From: Chitinophaga sp. 180180018-3
GTDB taxonomy: Bacteria > Bacteroidota > Bacteroidia > Chitinophagales > Chitinophagaceae
DNA length: 64,000 nucleotides
Direction of reading: 5' to 3'
Assembly: GCF_037893185.1 (NCBI RefSeq)
Contig: NZ_CP140772.1
Span: forward strand, 3,348,001-3,412,000
Below, piece by piece: positions 38,010 to 47,271 of this stretch. Both the position numbers and the translations under genes were made by a program. Under the pieces are notes generated by a model, which had not been told where the DNA came from, did not search any database, and saw only the letters and a list, made by a program, of their open reading frames with translations. Position 1 is the first letter of the stretch, and each line of letters opens with the position of its first letter.

Positions 38010-38041
38010 CAAATATACAGGATAATATTTAAATACACAAA
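38010..38041 (-). promoter_or_regulatory. Promoter of the defence operon
   Basis: On the minus strand TTTG (38038-38041), 20 nt, then TATATTTG (38010-38017), exact matches to the Bacteroidota -33/-7 consensus. The predicted start lies about 25 nt before the half-hsdS ATG at 37978. Confidence 0.8.
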
Positions 38042-38113
38042 TATATTTCTTTGTAGATAGTTTCAAATAATAAAATTATCTTCCCTATTTCATGAAGAAG
38101 ATCCAGCAATTCA

Positions 38114-38148
38114 GCCACTCACTGCCAAATCATTCCTTTGACTGCCAC
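38114..38148 (+). promoter_or_regulatory. Phased double motif upstream of traE
   Basis: GCCACTCACTGCC (38114-38126) and TCCTTTGACTGCC (38134-38146), then AC: the same 20-bp period as the traA copy. TATTATAAC follows within 10 nt. It lies just left of the traE-Q operon and right of the defence promoter. Confidence 0.6.
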
Positions 38149-38237
38149 TTTATTATAACGCCCTGATTTCTGAAACACCTTTGTCCCGAAAGTCCGCAAG
38201 GTGCGGGATAACAATAACAAATTAATGTGTTTCAATT

Positions 38238-38543
38238 ATGGAAAAACAGAGAAAAAAAGTTTTGCTGGCAGCCGTGGCAATTCTGTCAGGAATTGGTGCG
38301 TTCGCACAGGGAAACGGTTCGGCTGGCATCAACGAGGCTACTCAAATGGTAACGTCTTATTTCGACCCCGCAACCCAATTAATCTACGCCATTGGTGCGG
38401 TCGTGGGCTTGATAGGGGGCGTTAAGGTTTATAACAAGTTCAGTTCGGGCGACCCCGACACATCGAAGACTGCAGCATCCTGGTTTGGTGCGTGTATCTT
38501 CTTAATTGTTGCAGCTACCATCCTGCGTTCATTCTTCCTTTAA
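38238..38543 (+). CDS. traE: Conjugal transfer protein TraE (DUF4134)
   Basis: A 101-residue small membrane protein with a cleavable-looking N-terminal signal (KVLLAAVAILSGIGAFAQG) and two hydrophobic segments (LIYAIGAVVGLIGGV; WFGACIFLIVAATIL). The layout is that of VirB2-like pilin/DUF4134 proteins. First gene of the traE-Q operon. Confidence 0.88.
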   Translation: MEKQRKKVLLAAVAILSGIGAFAQGNGSAGINEATQMVTSYFDPATQLIYAIGAVVGLIGGVKVYNKFSSGDPDTSKTAASWFGACIFLIVAATILRSFFL

Positions 38544-38554
38544 TCCGTTGCCTT

Positions 38555-38887
38555 ATGAGTAATTATAACATCAACAAAGGCATTGGGAGAACGGTGGAAT
38601 TTAAAGGGCTGAAAGCACAATACCTGTTCATTTTTGCAGGCGGACTGCTCGGAACCCTTATCCTGGTCATGATACTTTACATGGCCGGGGTTAATTCCTA
38701 CATCTGCCTTTTTCTTGGGGCAGGCGGTGCTTCGCTCATTGTATGGCAGACCTTTTCGCTGAACAGGAAGTACGGCGAACACGGGCTGATGAAAATTGGA
38801 GCCAATAAAAGGCATCCCCGCTACATCATCTGCCGCAAGCCTGTACACCGCTATTTAAAATTCACACCTAAACAGAATGCCGTATGA
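38555..38887 (+). CDS. traF: Conjugal transfer protein TraF (DUF4133)
   Basis: About 110 residues from ATG 38555; an earlier in-frame start overlaps traE and is disfavoured. Two membrane helices (YLFIFAGGLLGTLILVMIL; YICLFLGAGGASLIVW) match the VirB3-like DUF4133 family. Its stop overlaps the traG start by 4 nt. Confidence 0.87.
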   Translation: MSNYNINKGIGRTVEFKGLKAQYLFIFAGGLLGTLILVMILYMAGVNSYICLFLGAGGASLIVWQTFSLNRKYGEHGLMKIGANKRHPRYIICRKPVHRYLKFTPKQNAV

Positions 38888-41388
38888 GAAATGTAGCAAA
38901 GACCACCACACTGGAAAACAAGTTCCCTTTGTTGGCAGTGGAGAACAACTGCATCTTATCCAAAGATGCGGACATTACCGCCTGCTTTGAAGTACGCTTG
39001 CCGGAATTGTTCACGGTAGCTTCTGCGGAATACGAAGCTATTCACTCCGCCTGGCACAAGGCTATCAAAACCTTGCCTGATTTTACGGTCATTCACAAAC
39101 AGGATTGGTACATCAAAGAAAGCTATGCGCCCGATTTGGCAGAGGATAACCAAAGTTTTTTGGCAAAATCCTATCAACGCCATTTCAATGAGCGACCGTT
39201 CTTAAATCACTACTGTTACTTGTTCCTGACCAAGACCACTAAGGAAAGAATGCGGATGCAAAGTAATTTTTCATCGCTATGTAAAGGTACGCTGATACCA
39301 AAGGAAATCAGGAACAAGGAAACGATACACCGCTTTATGGAGGCGGTCGCCCAGTTTGAGCGTATCGTGAACGATAGCGGTTTTGTAACCCTGAAACGTC
39401 TGACCGAAGATGAAATCATCGGAACAGAAGATACACATGGATTACTGGAACAGTACCTCACGTTATCAAGGGAATCTGGAACACCAATGCAGGACATCGC
39501 ACTCGGAACGGAAGAAGTCCGTATCGGAAACAAAAGGTTGAGCCTGCACACCTTGTCCGATACAGACGATTTGCCCGGAACGGTATCGGCTGATACCCGT
39601 TTTGAAAAGCTATCCACCGACCGGAGCGACTGCCGTTTGTCGTTCGCTGCTCCCGTGGGATTACTCCTTAGCTGTAACCATATCTACAACCAATATTTGT
39701 TTTTGGATAACAGCGAAGACAACCTGCAAAAGTTTGAAAAGTCCGCCCGCAATATGCACTCTTTGGCAAGGTATAGCAGGGCAAACCAAATCAACAAAGA
39801 GTGGATAGAAAAATACCTGAACGAAGCCCACAGCTTCGGTCTGTCGTCTATCAGGGCACACTTCAACATTATGGCGTGGTCGGAAGACCCTGCGGAGCTG
39901 AAACAGTTAAAGAACGATTGCGGTAGTGCATTGGCACTAATGGAGTGTAAGCCTCGCCACAACACTACGGACGTAGCCACTTTGTTTTGGGCTGGAATGC
40001 CCGGCAATGCAGGCGATTTTCCGAGTGAGGAAAGTTTTTACACTTTTATCGAACCTGCCTTGTGCTTCTTCACAGAAGAAACCAACTATCACAATTCGCC
40101 CTCGCCGTTCGGTATCAAGATGGCTGACAGGCTTACAGGAAAACCTATCCATTTGGATATTTCCGACCTGCCTATGAAGCGTGGCATTATCACGAACCGC
40201 AACAAATTCATTTTGGGGCCATCGGGTTCGGGAAAATCGTTCTTCACAAATCATATGGTAAGGCAATACTACGAACAGGGTGCTCACGTCCTGTTGGTGG
40301 ATACAGGGAATAGTTATCAGGGCTTATGCGAACTCATCAAAGGAAAGACCAAAGGCGAAGACGGCGTGTATTTTACATACACCGAAGACAATCCCATTGC
40401 CTTTAACCCTTTCTATACCGATGATGGCGTGTTCGACATTGAGAAGCGGGAAAGTGTCAAGACTTTGATACTGACACTCTGGAAACGTGATGATGAACCG
40501 CCAACCCGTTCTGAAGAGGTTGCTCTTTCCAATGCCGTAAGCGGCTATATCGAACGTATCAAAACGGACGATGTTTACCCATCATTTAACGGTTTCTACG
40601 AGTATGTCAAAGGCGATTACCGCAAGGTACTCGAAGAAAAACAGGTAAGGGAAAAAGACTTTGACATAACAAATTTTTTAAACGTTCTCGAACCCTACTA
40701 TAAAGGCGGAGAGTACGATTATCTGTTGAACTCCGATAAGCAGTTAGACCTGCTTTCCAAACGCTTTATCGTGTTTGAAATTGATGCGATTAAAGACCAC
40801 AAAATCCTCTTTCCCATAGTCACAATCATCATTATGGAAGTTTTTATCAACAAGATGCGGAGGCTGAAAGGTATCCGAAAACTCATCCTGATTGAAGAAG
40901 CGTGGAAAGCGATTGCCAAAGAAGGAATGGCGGAATATATAAAATATTTATTTAAAACCGTCCGCAAATTCTTCGGAGAGGCGATTGTCGTTACGCAAGA
41001 GGTAGATGATATTATCCAGTCGCCCATTGTAAAAGAAAGTATCATCAACAATTCCGACTGTAAAATCCTCTTAGACCAGCGTAAGTATATGAATAAATTC
41101 GATGACATACAGGCAATGTTGGGGCTTACAGATAAGGAAAAAGGTCAGGTACTTTCAATCAATATGAACAACGATGCAAGCCGACTGTACAAAGAGGTTT
41201 GGATTGGCTTAGGTGGTACGAACTCGGCAGTCTATGCCACCGAAGTTAGTTTGGAGGAATACCTCGCATACACGACAGAAGAAACCGAAAAAATGGAGGT
41301 AATGCAATTAGCTTCCGAATTGGACGGTAACGTAGAACTCGCCATTAAGCATATCGCAATGCAAAGGCGTGACAAAGCAAATCAATAG
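38884..41388 (+). CDS. traG: VirB4-type conjugation ATPase TraG
   Basis: An 834-residue secretion ATPase that energises pilus assembly and substrate transfer. The N-terminal half is a VirB4/CagE domain. The C-terminal RecA-like half carries Walker A LGPSGSGKSFFTNHM (about 443-457) and Walker B LILIEEAWKAIA, followed by VRKFFGEAIVVTQE. Length and motifs are complete. It overlaps traF by 4 nt. Confidence 0.94.
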   Translation: MRNVAKTTTLENKFPLLAVENNCILSKDADITACFEVRLPELFTVASAEYEAIHSAWHKAIKTLPDFTVIHKQDWYIKESYAPDLAEDNQSFLAKSYQRHFNERPFLNHYCYLFLTKTTKERMRMQSNFSSLCKGTLIPKEIRNKETIHRFMEAVAQFERIVNDSGFVTLKRLTEDEIIGTEDTHGLLEQYLTLSRESGTPMQDIALGTEEVRIGNKRLSLHTLSDTDDLPGTVSADTRFEKLSTDRSDCRLSFAAPVGLLLSCNHIYNQYLFLDNSEDNLQKFEKSARNMHSLARYSRANQINKEWIEKYLNEAHSFGLSSIRAHFNIMAWSEDPAELKQLKNDCGSALALMECKPRHNTTDVATLFWAGMPGNAGDFPSEESFYTFIEPALCFFTEETNYHNSPSPFGIKMADRLTGKPIHLDISDLPMKRGIITNRNKFILGPSGSGKSFFTNHMVRQYYEQGAHVLLVDTGNSYQGLCELIKGKTKGEDGVYFTYTEDNPIAFNPFYTDDGVFDIEKRESVKTLILTLWKRDDEPPTRSEEVALSNAVSGYIERIKTDDVYPSFNGFYEYVKGDYRKVLEEKQVREKDFDITNFLNVLEPYYKGGEYDYLLNSDKQLDLLSKRFIVFEIDAIKDHKILFPIVTIIIMEVFINKMRRLKGIRKLILIEEAWKAIAKEGMAEYIKYLFKTVRKFFGEAIVVTQEVDDIIQSPIVKESIINNSDCKILLDQRKYMNKFDDIQAMLGLTDKEKGQVLSINMNNDASRLYKEVWIGLGGTNSAVYATEVSLEEYLAYTTEETEKMEVMQLASELDGNVELAIKHIAMQRRDKANQ

Positions 41389-41414
41389 TCATTAACATTT
41401 TAAAATTCATAAAA

Positions 41415-42047
41415 ATGAAAAAGTTCCTTTTTATGGTGTGTACGGCACTAATGCTCGCCGTAGCACCGTCCGCAAAAGCACAATGGGTAGTAACCGACCC
41501 CACAAATCTGGCATCGGGTATTCTCAACAGTGCGAATGAAATCGTACAGACTTCTTCCACGGTATCCAATGTAATTAAAAATTTCAAGGAAGTGGAAAAG
41601 GTGTATAAACAGGGTAAGGAGTATTACGACAAGCTACAAGCTGTAAATAATCTTGTAAAAGATGCACGTAAGGTACAGCAGACTGTATTGCTTGTCGGTG
41701 ACGTATCCGAAATGTATGTTACCAACTTCGGTAAGATGATGAACGACCCGAATTTTTCTGCACAGGAATTGGCAGCTATCAGCAATGGTTATTCGGCATT
41801 GCTGAATGAAAGTACCGAACTGCTGAAAGAACTCAAACAGATTGTAACCTCATCAAGCCTTTCGCTGAACGACAAAGAGCGTATGGATATTATTGATAGA
41901 GTGTACAAAGAAGTAAAGGAATACCACAGCTTGGTACGCTACTATACCAATAAGAATATCTCTGTAAGTATTCTAAGAGCAAAAAAGCAGAACAATACCA
42001 AAAGAGTGCTTGACCTCTATGGAACTCCTAACCAAAAATACTGGTAG
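41415..42047 (+). CDS. traI: Conjugal transfer protein TraI (DUF4141)
   Basis: A 210-residue exported protein: signal peptide KFLFMVCTALMLAVAPSAKA, then a largely helical periplasmic body (VIKNFKEVEKVYKQGKEYYDK) resembling VirB5/TrbJ-like proteins. Fits the position of TraI between traG and traJ; no traH is seen. Confidence 0.85.
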   Translation: MKKFLFMVCTALMLAVAPSAKAQWVVTDPTNLASGILNSANEIVQTSSTVSNVIKNFKEVEKVYKQGKEYYDKLQAVNNLVKDARKVQQTVLLVGDVSEMYVTNFGKMMNDPNFSAQELAAISNGYSALLNESTELLKELKQIVTSSSLSLNDKERMDIIDRVYKEVKEYHSLVRYYTNKNISVSILRAKKQNNTKRVLDLYGTPNQKYW

Positions 42048-42049
42048 TT

Positions 42050-43045
42050 ATGGAATTTCAAAATCTTCACGAAGTCCTACGCTCATTATATGATGAGATG
42101 CTCCCACTGTCCGCCGATATGGCGGCAGTGGCTAAAGGGATAGCCGGATTGGGGGCTTTGTTCTATGTTGCCATAAAAGTATGGCAGGCTTTGAGCAGGG
42201 CTGAACCCATTGATATGTACCCCTTGCTCCGTCCTTTCGCTTTGGGGCTTTGCATTATGTTTTTCCCAACTATCGTATTGGGAACAATCAATGCCGTGTT
42301 AAGTCCGGTGGTACAGGGTACTCACACAATCCTCGAAAATCAGGTGCTTGACCTCAACGATTTGCAGGCGAAAAAAGACCTGTTGGAACGGGAAGCTATG
42401 CTACGAAATCCTGAAACAGCCTATCTCGTATCAAATGAGGAATTTGATAAAAAGCTCGAAGAATTGGGCTGGTCGCCCGGCGATTTGATTACGATGTCGG
42501 GAATGTATATGGATAGGTTTGCCTACCAAACCGAACAAGCTATTAAGAATTGGTTTCGCAATCTGTTAGAGGTACTGTTTCAGGCGGCAGCTTTGGTTAT
42601 TGATACCATAAGGACGTTCTTTCTCATCGTCCTGTCCATACTCGGGCCGATAGCCTTTGCGATAAGCGTGTGGGACGGTTTTCAGTCCACGCTCACGCAA
42701 TGGCTGACCCGATACGTCAGCGTTTACCTGTGGTTGCCCGTGGCAGACCTGTTCAGCTCTATGCTTGCCAAAATACAATCCCTCATTATCGAAAAGGATA
42801 TAGCAATGCTTGCCGACCCGACCTATATACCCGACACATCCAATACCGTGTACATCATCTTTATGATAATCGGTATCGTGGGTTACTTCACTATCCCAAC
42901 GGTAACAGGCTGGATTATTCAGGCAGGCGGTGCAGGAAACTTTACCCGTAACGTAAACCAAGCGGCAATGAAAACCGGAAATATCGCCGGAGCAGGAACA
43001 GGTTCGGCTGTTGGAAATATCGGTGGCAGGTTAATGGGGAAATAA
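42050..43045 (+). CDS. traJ: Conjugal transfer protein TraJ (VirB6/TrbL-like)
   Basis: A 331-residue polytopic membrane protein with about six hydrophobic segments (for example GLCIMFFPTIVLGTINAVL; IRTFFLIVLSILGPIAFAIS; VYIIFMIIGIVGYFTIPTV) and a Gly-rich C-terminus. It is the probable inner-membrane channel component. It starts 2 nt after traI. Confidence 0.9.
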   Translation: MEFQNLHEVLRSLYDEMLPLSADMAAVAKGIAGLGALFYVAIKVWQALSRAEPIDMYPLLRPFALGLCIMFFPTIVLGTINAVLSPVVQGTHTILENQVLDLNDLQAKKDLLEREAMLRNPETAYLVSNEEFDKKLEELGWSPGDLITMSGMYMDRFAYQTEQAIKNWFRNLLEVLFQAAALVIDTIRTFFLIVLSILGPIAFAISVWDGFQSTLTQWLTRYVSVYLWLPVADLFSSMLAKIQSLIIEKDIAMLADPTYIPDTSNTVYIIFMIIGIVGYFTIPTVTGWIIQAGGAGNFTRNVNQAAMKTGNIAGAGTGSAVGNIGGRLMGK

Positions 43046-43066
43046 AAACAATCAAATCATTTAAAA

Positions 43067-43690
43067 ATGGAATTTAAAACATTAAGAAATATCGAAAACA
43101 GTTTTAGGCAAATACGGCTGTATGCCATTGTATTTGCCGTTCTCTGCCTAAGCGTGGTAGGATTTTCACTTTGGAAATCTTACAGCTTTGCAGACGAACA
43201 ACGCCAAAAAATCTATGTGCTGGATAATGGAAAATCGTTGATGCTTGCCTTATCGCAAGATGCAAGTATCAACCGACCTGTGGAAGCAAGGGAGCACGTC
43301 AGACGTTTTCACGAGCTCTTTTTTACGCTTGCTCCCGACAAGAACGCTATCGAAAGCAATATGAGCAGGGCATTCAACCTTGCCGATAAATCAGCTTTTG
43401 ATTATTACAAAGACCTGTCGGAAAAGGGTTATTACAGCAGGATTATTTCGGGGAATGTACAGCAACGCATTGAGGTGGATAGTGTCGTGTGCAATTTCGA
43501 CACCTATCCGTATGCGGTGCGTACTTACGCCAAACAATTCATTATCCGTTCGAGCAACGTGACCAGGCGTAACCTGATTACTTCCTGCTATCTCGTGAAC
43601 TCTGTCCGTTCGGACAACAACCCGCAAGGCTTCAACATCGAAAAGTTTGCAGTGATAGAAAACAGGGATATAGAAGTTATCGAACGCTAA
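43067..43690 (+). CDS. traK: Conjugal transfer protein TraK (VirB8-like)
   Basis: A 207-residue bitopic protein with one N-terminal membrane helix (LYAIVFAVLCLSVVGFSLW) and a periplasmic domain with NTF2-like features. Conserved TraK segments include the ENSFRQIRLYA start and VTRRNLITSCYLVNSVRSDNNP near the end. It bridges inner-membrane and outer-membrane complexes. Confidence 0.9.
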   Translation: MEFKTLRNIENSFRQIRLYAIVFAVLCLSVVGFSLWKSYSFADEQRQKIYVLDNGKSLMLALSQDASINRPVEAREHVRRFHELFFTLAPDKNAIESNMSRAFNLADKSAFDYYKDLSEKGYYSRIISGNVQQRIEVDSVVCNFDTYPYAVRTYAKQFIIRSSNVTRRNLITSCYLVNSVRSDNNPQGFNIEKFAVIENRDIEVIER

Positions 43691-43702
43691 AAAAACAATC
43701 TT

Positions 43703-44131
43703 ATGGAAGCATTATCAGATTTAAACACGTTTGCAAAAATCCTTACCGATAAAGGATATAACGGCTATTTCCATACGCAGGGAGCGTATGCCGGAAAGTT
43801 GAAGAAAAGTATCGGCGAATACCTCGAAAACTGCCAAAAAGGTACAGATAGTTTGCCTAAACAGGACTTGTTGCTGACGGGCTACCTGCAATGGTCGGGC
43901 GAAGACAAGCCAAGTGTAGAATGCAGTATGTGGGTAAAATACCTGAACGGCAAATTCTCGCTCAACAGAATGGAGGTTACAAGGAAAGACCAATTTGGGC
44001 AACTGCTGAAAAAATCGGAACTGACAAACCTGTCTGTAATATCCGCACCCAAAGCGGTTGAGGCAGTCGCTTTGGTCAATGAAGAACCGAAGCAAAAGGC
44101 AGGTCAAAGTCCTAAGCGTTTCAAGCTATAA
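43703..44131 (+). CDS. Unrecognised protein between traK and traL
   Basis: A 142-residue soluble, basic protein that I do not recognise. No signal peptide or membrane helix is seen. It has a predicted alpha/beta body (LSDLNTFAKILTDKGYNGYF; NRMEVTRKDQFGQLLKK) and a disordered C-terminus. It is not part of the classical CTnDOT tra set but is cotranscribed with traK (12-nt gap) and traL (19-nt gap), so it is probably a lineage-specific transfer factor. Confidence 0.7.
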   Translation: MEALSDLNTFAKILTDKGYNGYFHTQGAYAGKLKKSIGEYLENCQKGTDSLPKQDLLLTGYLQWSGEDKPSVECSMWVKYLNGKFSLNRMEVTRKDQFGQLLKKSELTNLSVISAPKAVEAVALVNEEPKQKAGQSPKRFKL

Positions 44132-44150
44132 CAACAGAAACAGTAAGGTT

Positions 44151-44438
44151 ATGAAAAAACTAAGAGCAAATATGGACAGGTACTTTGACAAGCTGGACGA
44201 ACGCTGGCGGGCATTGCCCTTGCGGAAACAGCACCAATACACACTTTACTTTTTTGTGGGGTATCTACTGCTTACGGCAGGGGTCATTTGCAAAGTATGG
44301 TACGATACCTCAAAGTCGGGTAACGATATGGTCATTGAGCATATCGAAAACCCTGTCCTCAAAAAAAGTGAAAGCCCTGCAAGATTGCAGGACACATTAT
44401 CAACAATTCTAAAAAACAAGATTTATGAAAGAAAATGA
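44151..44438 (+). CDS. traL: Conjugal transfer protein TraL (DUF3989)
   Basis: About 95 residues from ATG 44151; the earlier in-frame start lies inside the preceding gene. It is basic, with one membrane helix (YTLYFFVGYLLLTAGVICKVW). It overlaps traM by 14 nt. Family call from position and topology. Confidence 0.8.
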   Translation: MKKLRANMDRYFDKLDERWRALPLRKQHQYTLYFFVGYLLLTAGVICKVWYDTSKSGNDMVIEHIENPVLKKSESPARLQDTLSTILKNKIYERK

Positions 44439-45759
44439 GAACAAAAAGTCGGTTGTTCGGGTAACGGAAGGGAACCAGGCAGCAACCGCTGATGTACCGC
44501 AAGACGGTACACAGAACAAAGCCGAAAAGCTCAAAAAGCCGCTCATCTTTGGCTTAATGGGAATTGTCTTCGTAGGTTGTATGTACCTCATATTTAAACC
44601 ATCCGCAGACAAAAAGGAAATCGAGAACATTGGGCTGAACGATGCAGTACCAGAGGCTACCGGAGCAGGAATGCCTGCCGACAAAGGCAAGGCTTATGAG
44701 TTGGAAATGCTGGAACGCAAAGAGCAAGAAAAACGCAATGCACTTACCACGCTTTCTGACTATTGGAATACTGAAGACAAAAAAGAGCCTAATGATGAAT
44801 TTCCCGAAGAAGACGAAAGCAACAGCTATGGCGGTGGCAGAGGTTCGGGCAGAAACGGCAATCCGGCATTGAGCAGTTACCGCAATGCACAAAGCACATT
44901 GGGTTCATTTTATCAGGATAACAACTCTGAAACAACAGAACTCCGCAGGCAATTGGACGAACTAAAAGAACAATTAGCCGAGAAAGATGTGCCTAAATCT
45001 GTAACCGTTGATGACCAGCTTGCCCTAATGGAGAAATCCTACCAGATGGCGGCAAAGTATCTGCCAACGGGTACAAATTCGACAGAAGTTCCACCTGCTA
45101 AGGATGCAGGTACGGCTACCGCAGGTTCAACTCAAAAGGAGCATTTTGTGGCATTCACACCTACAAGAAAGAACACCGTTTCCGCTTTGTATCGTGAGCC
45201 TACGGACAGTGCCTTTTTAGCCGATTGGAGCGAAACAAGAAACCGGGGCTTTTATACCGCAGGTTCTATTGAGCAAACGGCACAACCGAAAAACAGTATC
45301 AAAGCCTGTGTACACGATGCGCAAACGGTTATCGGCGAAACAGGGGTACGATTGCGATTGTTAGAGCCAGCCCAAACGCCTCAACGTACCATTCCGAAAG
45401 GAACGATTGTAACAGCTAATGCCAAATTTCAGGGAGGTCGATTACAGCTAAAGATTACCTCCGTAGAATTAGAGGGCAACATCATTCCGGTTGATATAAC
45501 CATTTACGATTTGGACGGACAGCAAGGCTTGTACGTTCCGTATTCGCCGGAAATGAACGCCCTTACCGAAATGGCGGGCAATATGAGCCAGACTTCGGGA
45601 ACAAGCATAATGCTCACGCAGAATGCAGGACAACAGGTTGCTGCTGATTTAAGCCGTGGCGTGGTACAGGGTGTTTCGGGCTATTTCACAAAAAAGGTGA
45701 GAACCCCAAAGGTTACGCTAAAAGCAGGGCATCAGGTCTTCCTTGTATCTAAAAAATAA
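44425..45759 (+). CDS. traM: Conjugal transfer protein TraM (VirB10-like)
   Basis: A 444-residue protein with a cytoplasmic N-terminus, one membrane helix (LIFGLMGIVFVGCMYLIF, about residues 50-67), a disordered and coiled-coil linker (TTELRRQLDELKEQLAEK) and a conserved C-terminal beta domain (GETGVRLRLLEPAQ... then KGTIVTANAKFQGGRLQLKI). This is the VirB10/TrbI-like layout spanning the periplasm. Confidence 0.9.
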   Translation: MKENENKKSVVRVTEGNQAATADVPQDGTQNKAEKLKKPLIFGLMGIVFVGCMYLIFKPSADKKEIENIGLNDAVPEATGAGMPADKGKAYELEMLERKEQEKRNALTTLSDYWNTEDKKEPNDEFPEEDESNSYGGGRGSGRNGNPALSSYRNAQSTLGSFYQDNNSETTELRRQLDELKEQLAEKDVPKSVTVDDQLALMEKSYQMAAKYLPTGTNSTEVPPAKDAGTATAGSTQKEHFVAFTPTRKNTVSALYREPTDSAFLADWSETRNRGFYTAGSIEQTAQPKNSIKACVHDAQTVIGETGVRLRLLEPAQTPQRTIPKGTIVTANAKFQGGRLQLKITSVELEGNIIPVDITIYDLDGQQGLYVPYSPEMNALTEMAGNMSQTSGTSIMLTQNAGQQVAADLSRGVVQGVSGYFTKKVRTPKVTLKAGHQVFLVSKK

Positions 45760-45783
45760 TGTTGAACTCAAATAAATAAAACA

Positions 45784-46677
45784 ATGAAAAATCATTTAAA
45801 AATCTTTTGGGCATTTGCCCTGATACTCGGCTTTGCCGTACAGTCTTACGCACAGGATAGTGCAAGAACTAAACTTGCATTGGGCAAGATAGAACCGTAT
45901 AAAATGGAAGTGACCTACGATAAAACTTCGCACCTGATTTTCCCGACTGCCATTCGTTACGTGGATTTGGGTAGCGAATACCTGATTGCAGGGAAAGCGG
46001 AAGATGCGGAAAACGTGTTGCGTGTAAAAGCATCGGTAAGGGATTTTGAACCCGAAACCAATTTTTCTGTCATTACCAATGACGGGCGTTTTTACAGCTT
46101 CAATGTGTATTACAGTTCCTATCCGGAGGCAATGAGCTATGACCTGCTCACGATGCAAAAGGCAGTAGATAAAGCCAATGGTAACGATGTGCTTTTTGAA
46201 GAATTGGGCAACAATTCTCCGTCATTGGCAGGCTTGCTGTTGGAAACGATTTACAAGAAAGACAAACGTATTGTAAAGCATATCGGGGCTAAGAGCTTCG
46301 GTATTCAGTTTATCCTCAAAGGCATTTACATACACAACGGCAAATACTATTTCCATACGGAATTGAGAAACCGTACCAATGTGCCATTTCAGATTGATTT
46401 TGTGAATTTCAAGGTAGTGGATAAAAAGGTAGCCAAACGTACCGTAGTACAGGAACGCCCGATGATACCGCTTAGGACTTACAAGCCACTGGACGACATT
46501 GCCGGAAAAACAATCGAACAAAACGTCTTCCTGTTAGACCAATTTACCATTGCCGATGACAAGGTACTGCTGATTGAGATTTTCGAGAAAAACGGAGGCA
46601 GGCATCAAACGCTCCAGATAGAAAATTCCGACTTAATCAAAGCCCGTTTGATTAACGATATGCACCTGAAATTTTAA
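45784..46677 (+). CDS. traN: Conjugal transfer protein TraN (DUF4138, VirB9-like)
   Basis: A 297-residue exported protein: signal peptide LKIFWAFALILGFAVQSYAQ, then a beta-rich body (TSHLIFPTAIRYVDLGSEYLI; FHTELRNRTNVPFQIDF), as in DUF4138/TraN outer-membrane core components. It starts 24 nt after traM. Confidence 0.9.
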   Translation: MKNHLKIFWAFALILGFAVQSYAQDSARTKLALGKIEPYKMEVTYDKTSHLIFPTAIRYVDLGSEYLIAGKAEDAENVLRVKASVRDFEPETNFSVITNDGRFYSFNVYYSSYPEAMSYDLLTMQKAVDKANGNDVLFEELGNNSPSLAGLLLETIYKKDKRIVKHIGAKSFGIQFILKGIYIHNGKYYFHTELRNRTNVPFQIDFVNFKVVDKKVAKRTVVQERPMIPLRTYKPLDDIAGKTIEQNVFLLDQFTIADDKVLLIEIFEKNGGRHQTLQIENSDLIKARLINDMHLKF

Positions 46678-46698
46678 TAACCTTTTAAAGTAAATAAT

Positions 46699-47259
46699 AT
46701 GAAAAAGTATATCTATACCGTGATGCTCATCTTTATGGCCATCACGGTCACACAGGCACAAAGAATGTTACCTAAACAGAAAGGATTGGAAGTGAGTACG
46801 GGTGTGCTGTCCAATGATAAAATCGGTAACGATTATTATATCAATGTAGCAATGACCGTAAACGGCAAAAATGGTAACTATCAGCTTTGGGCGTTGGAAT
46901 ACACTCATCAATACCACGATTATAAAGCCCTCCGCATACCGCAGGAAACTTATACCGCAGAGGGCGGTTACAGCTTCTTCCTCTTGGGCGATGCCCGTAA
47001 GAACATCACGCTGAACTTCGGAATAACAGGTGTAGTCGGTTACGAAAGTATCAACCGTGGCGAAGCAATGTTGTATGACGGAGCAAAAATTTTGAGCGAG
47101 GATAATTTTATCTACGGAGCTGGTGGACGGCTCACATTTGAAACGTACCTGTCCGACCGTTTTGTGTTAGTCCTGCAAGGGCGTACAAAGGTTTTGTGGG
47201 GTACAGACTTGGAACAGTTCCGACCGTCCGCAGGCGTGGGATTAAGGTTTAATTTTTAA
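46699..47259 (+). CDS. traO: Conjugal transfer protein TraO
   Basis: A 186-residue exported beta-rich protein. Signal peptide KKYIYTVMLIFMAITVTQAQ; repeated aromatic beta strands and a terminal phenylalanine (GLRFNF) suggest an outer-membrane or surface component. The position fits TraO. Confidence 0.87.
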   Translation: MKKYIYTVMLIFMAITVTQAQRMLPKQKGLEVSTGVLSNDKIGNDYYINVAMTVNGKNGNYQLWALEYTHQYHDYKALRIPQETYTAEGGYSFFLLGDARKNITLNFGITGVVGYESINRGEAMLYDGAKILSEDNFIYGAGGRLTFETYLSDRFVLVLQGRTKVLWGTDLEQFRPSAGVGLRFNF

Positions 47260-47271
47260 AACGTAAAAACA

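Larger units (their letters stand above)
25614..38017 (-). other. Defence island: type I R-M, CBASS and Argonaute pair in one leftward operon
   Basis: Nine genes on the minus strand with gaps of 1-72 nt or short overlaps, running from a single recognisable promoter at 38010-38041: half hsdS, hsdM, hsdS, CD-NTase, SLATT, Argonaute, 2TM protein, hsdR, metallopeptidase. They lie between traD and traE and look more AT-rich than the ICE backbone, consistent with acquisition as a cargo block. Confidence 0.85.
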
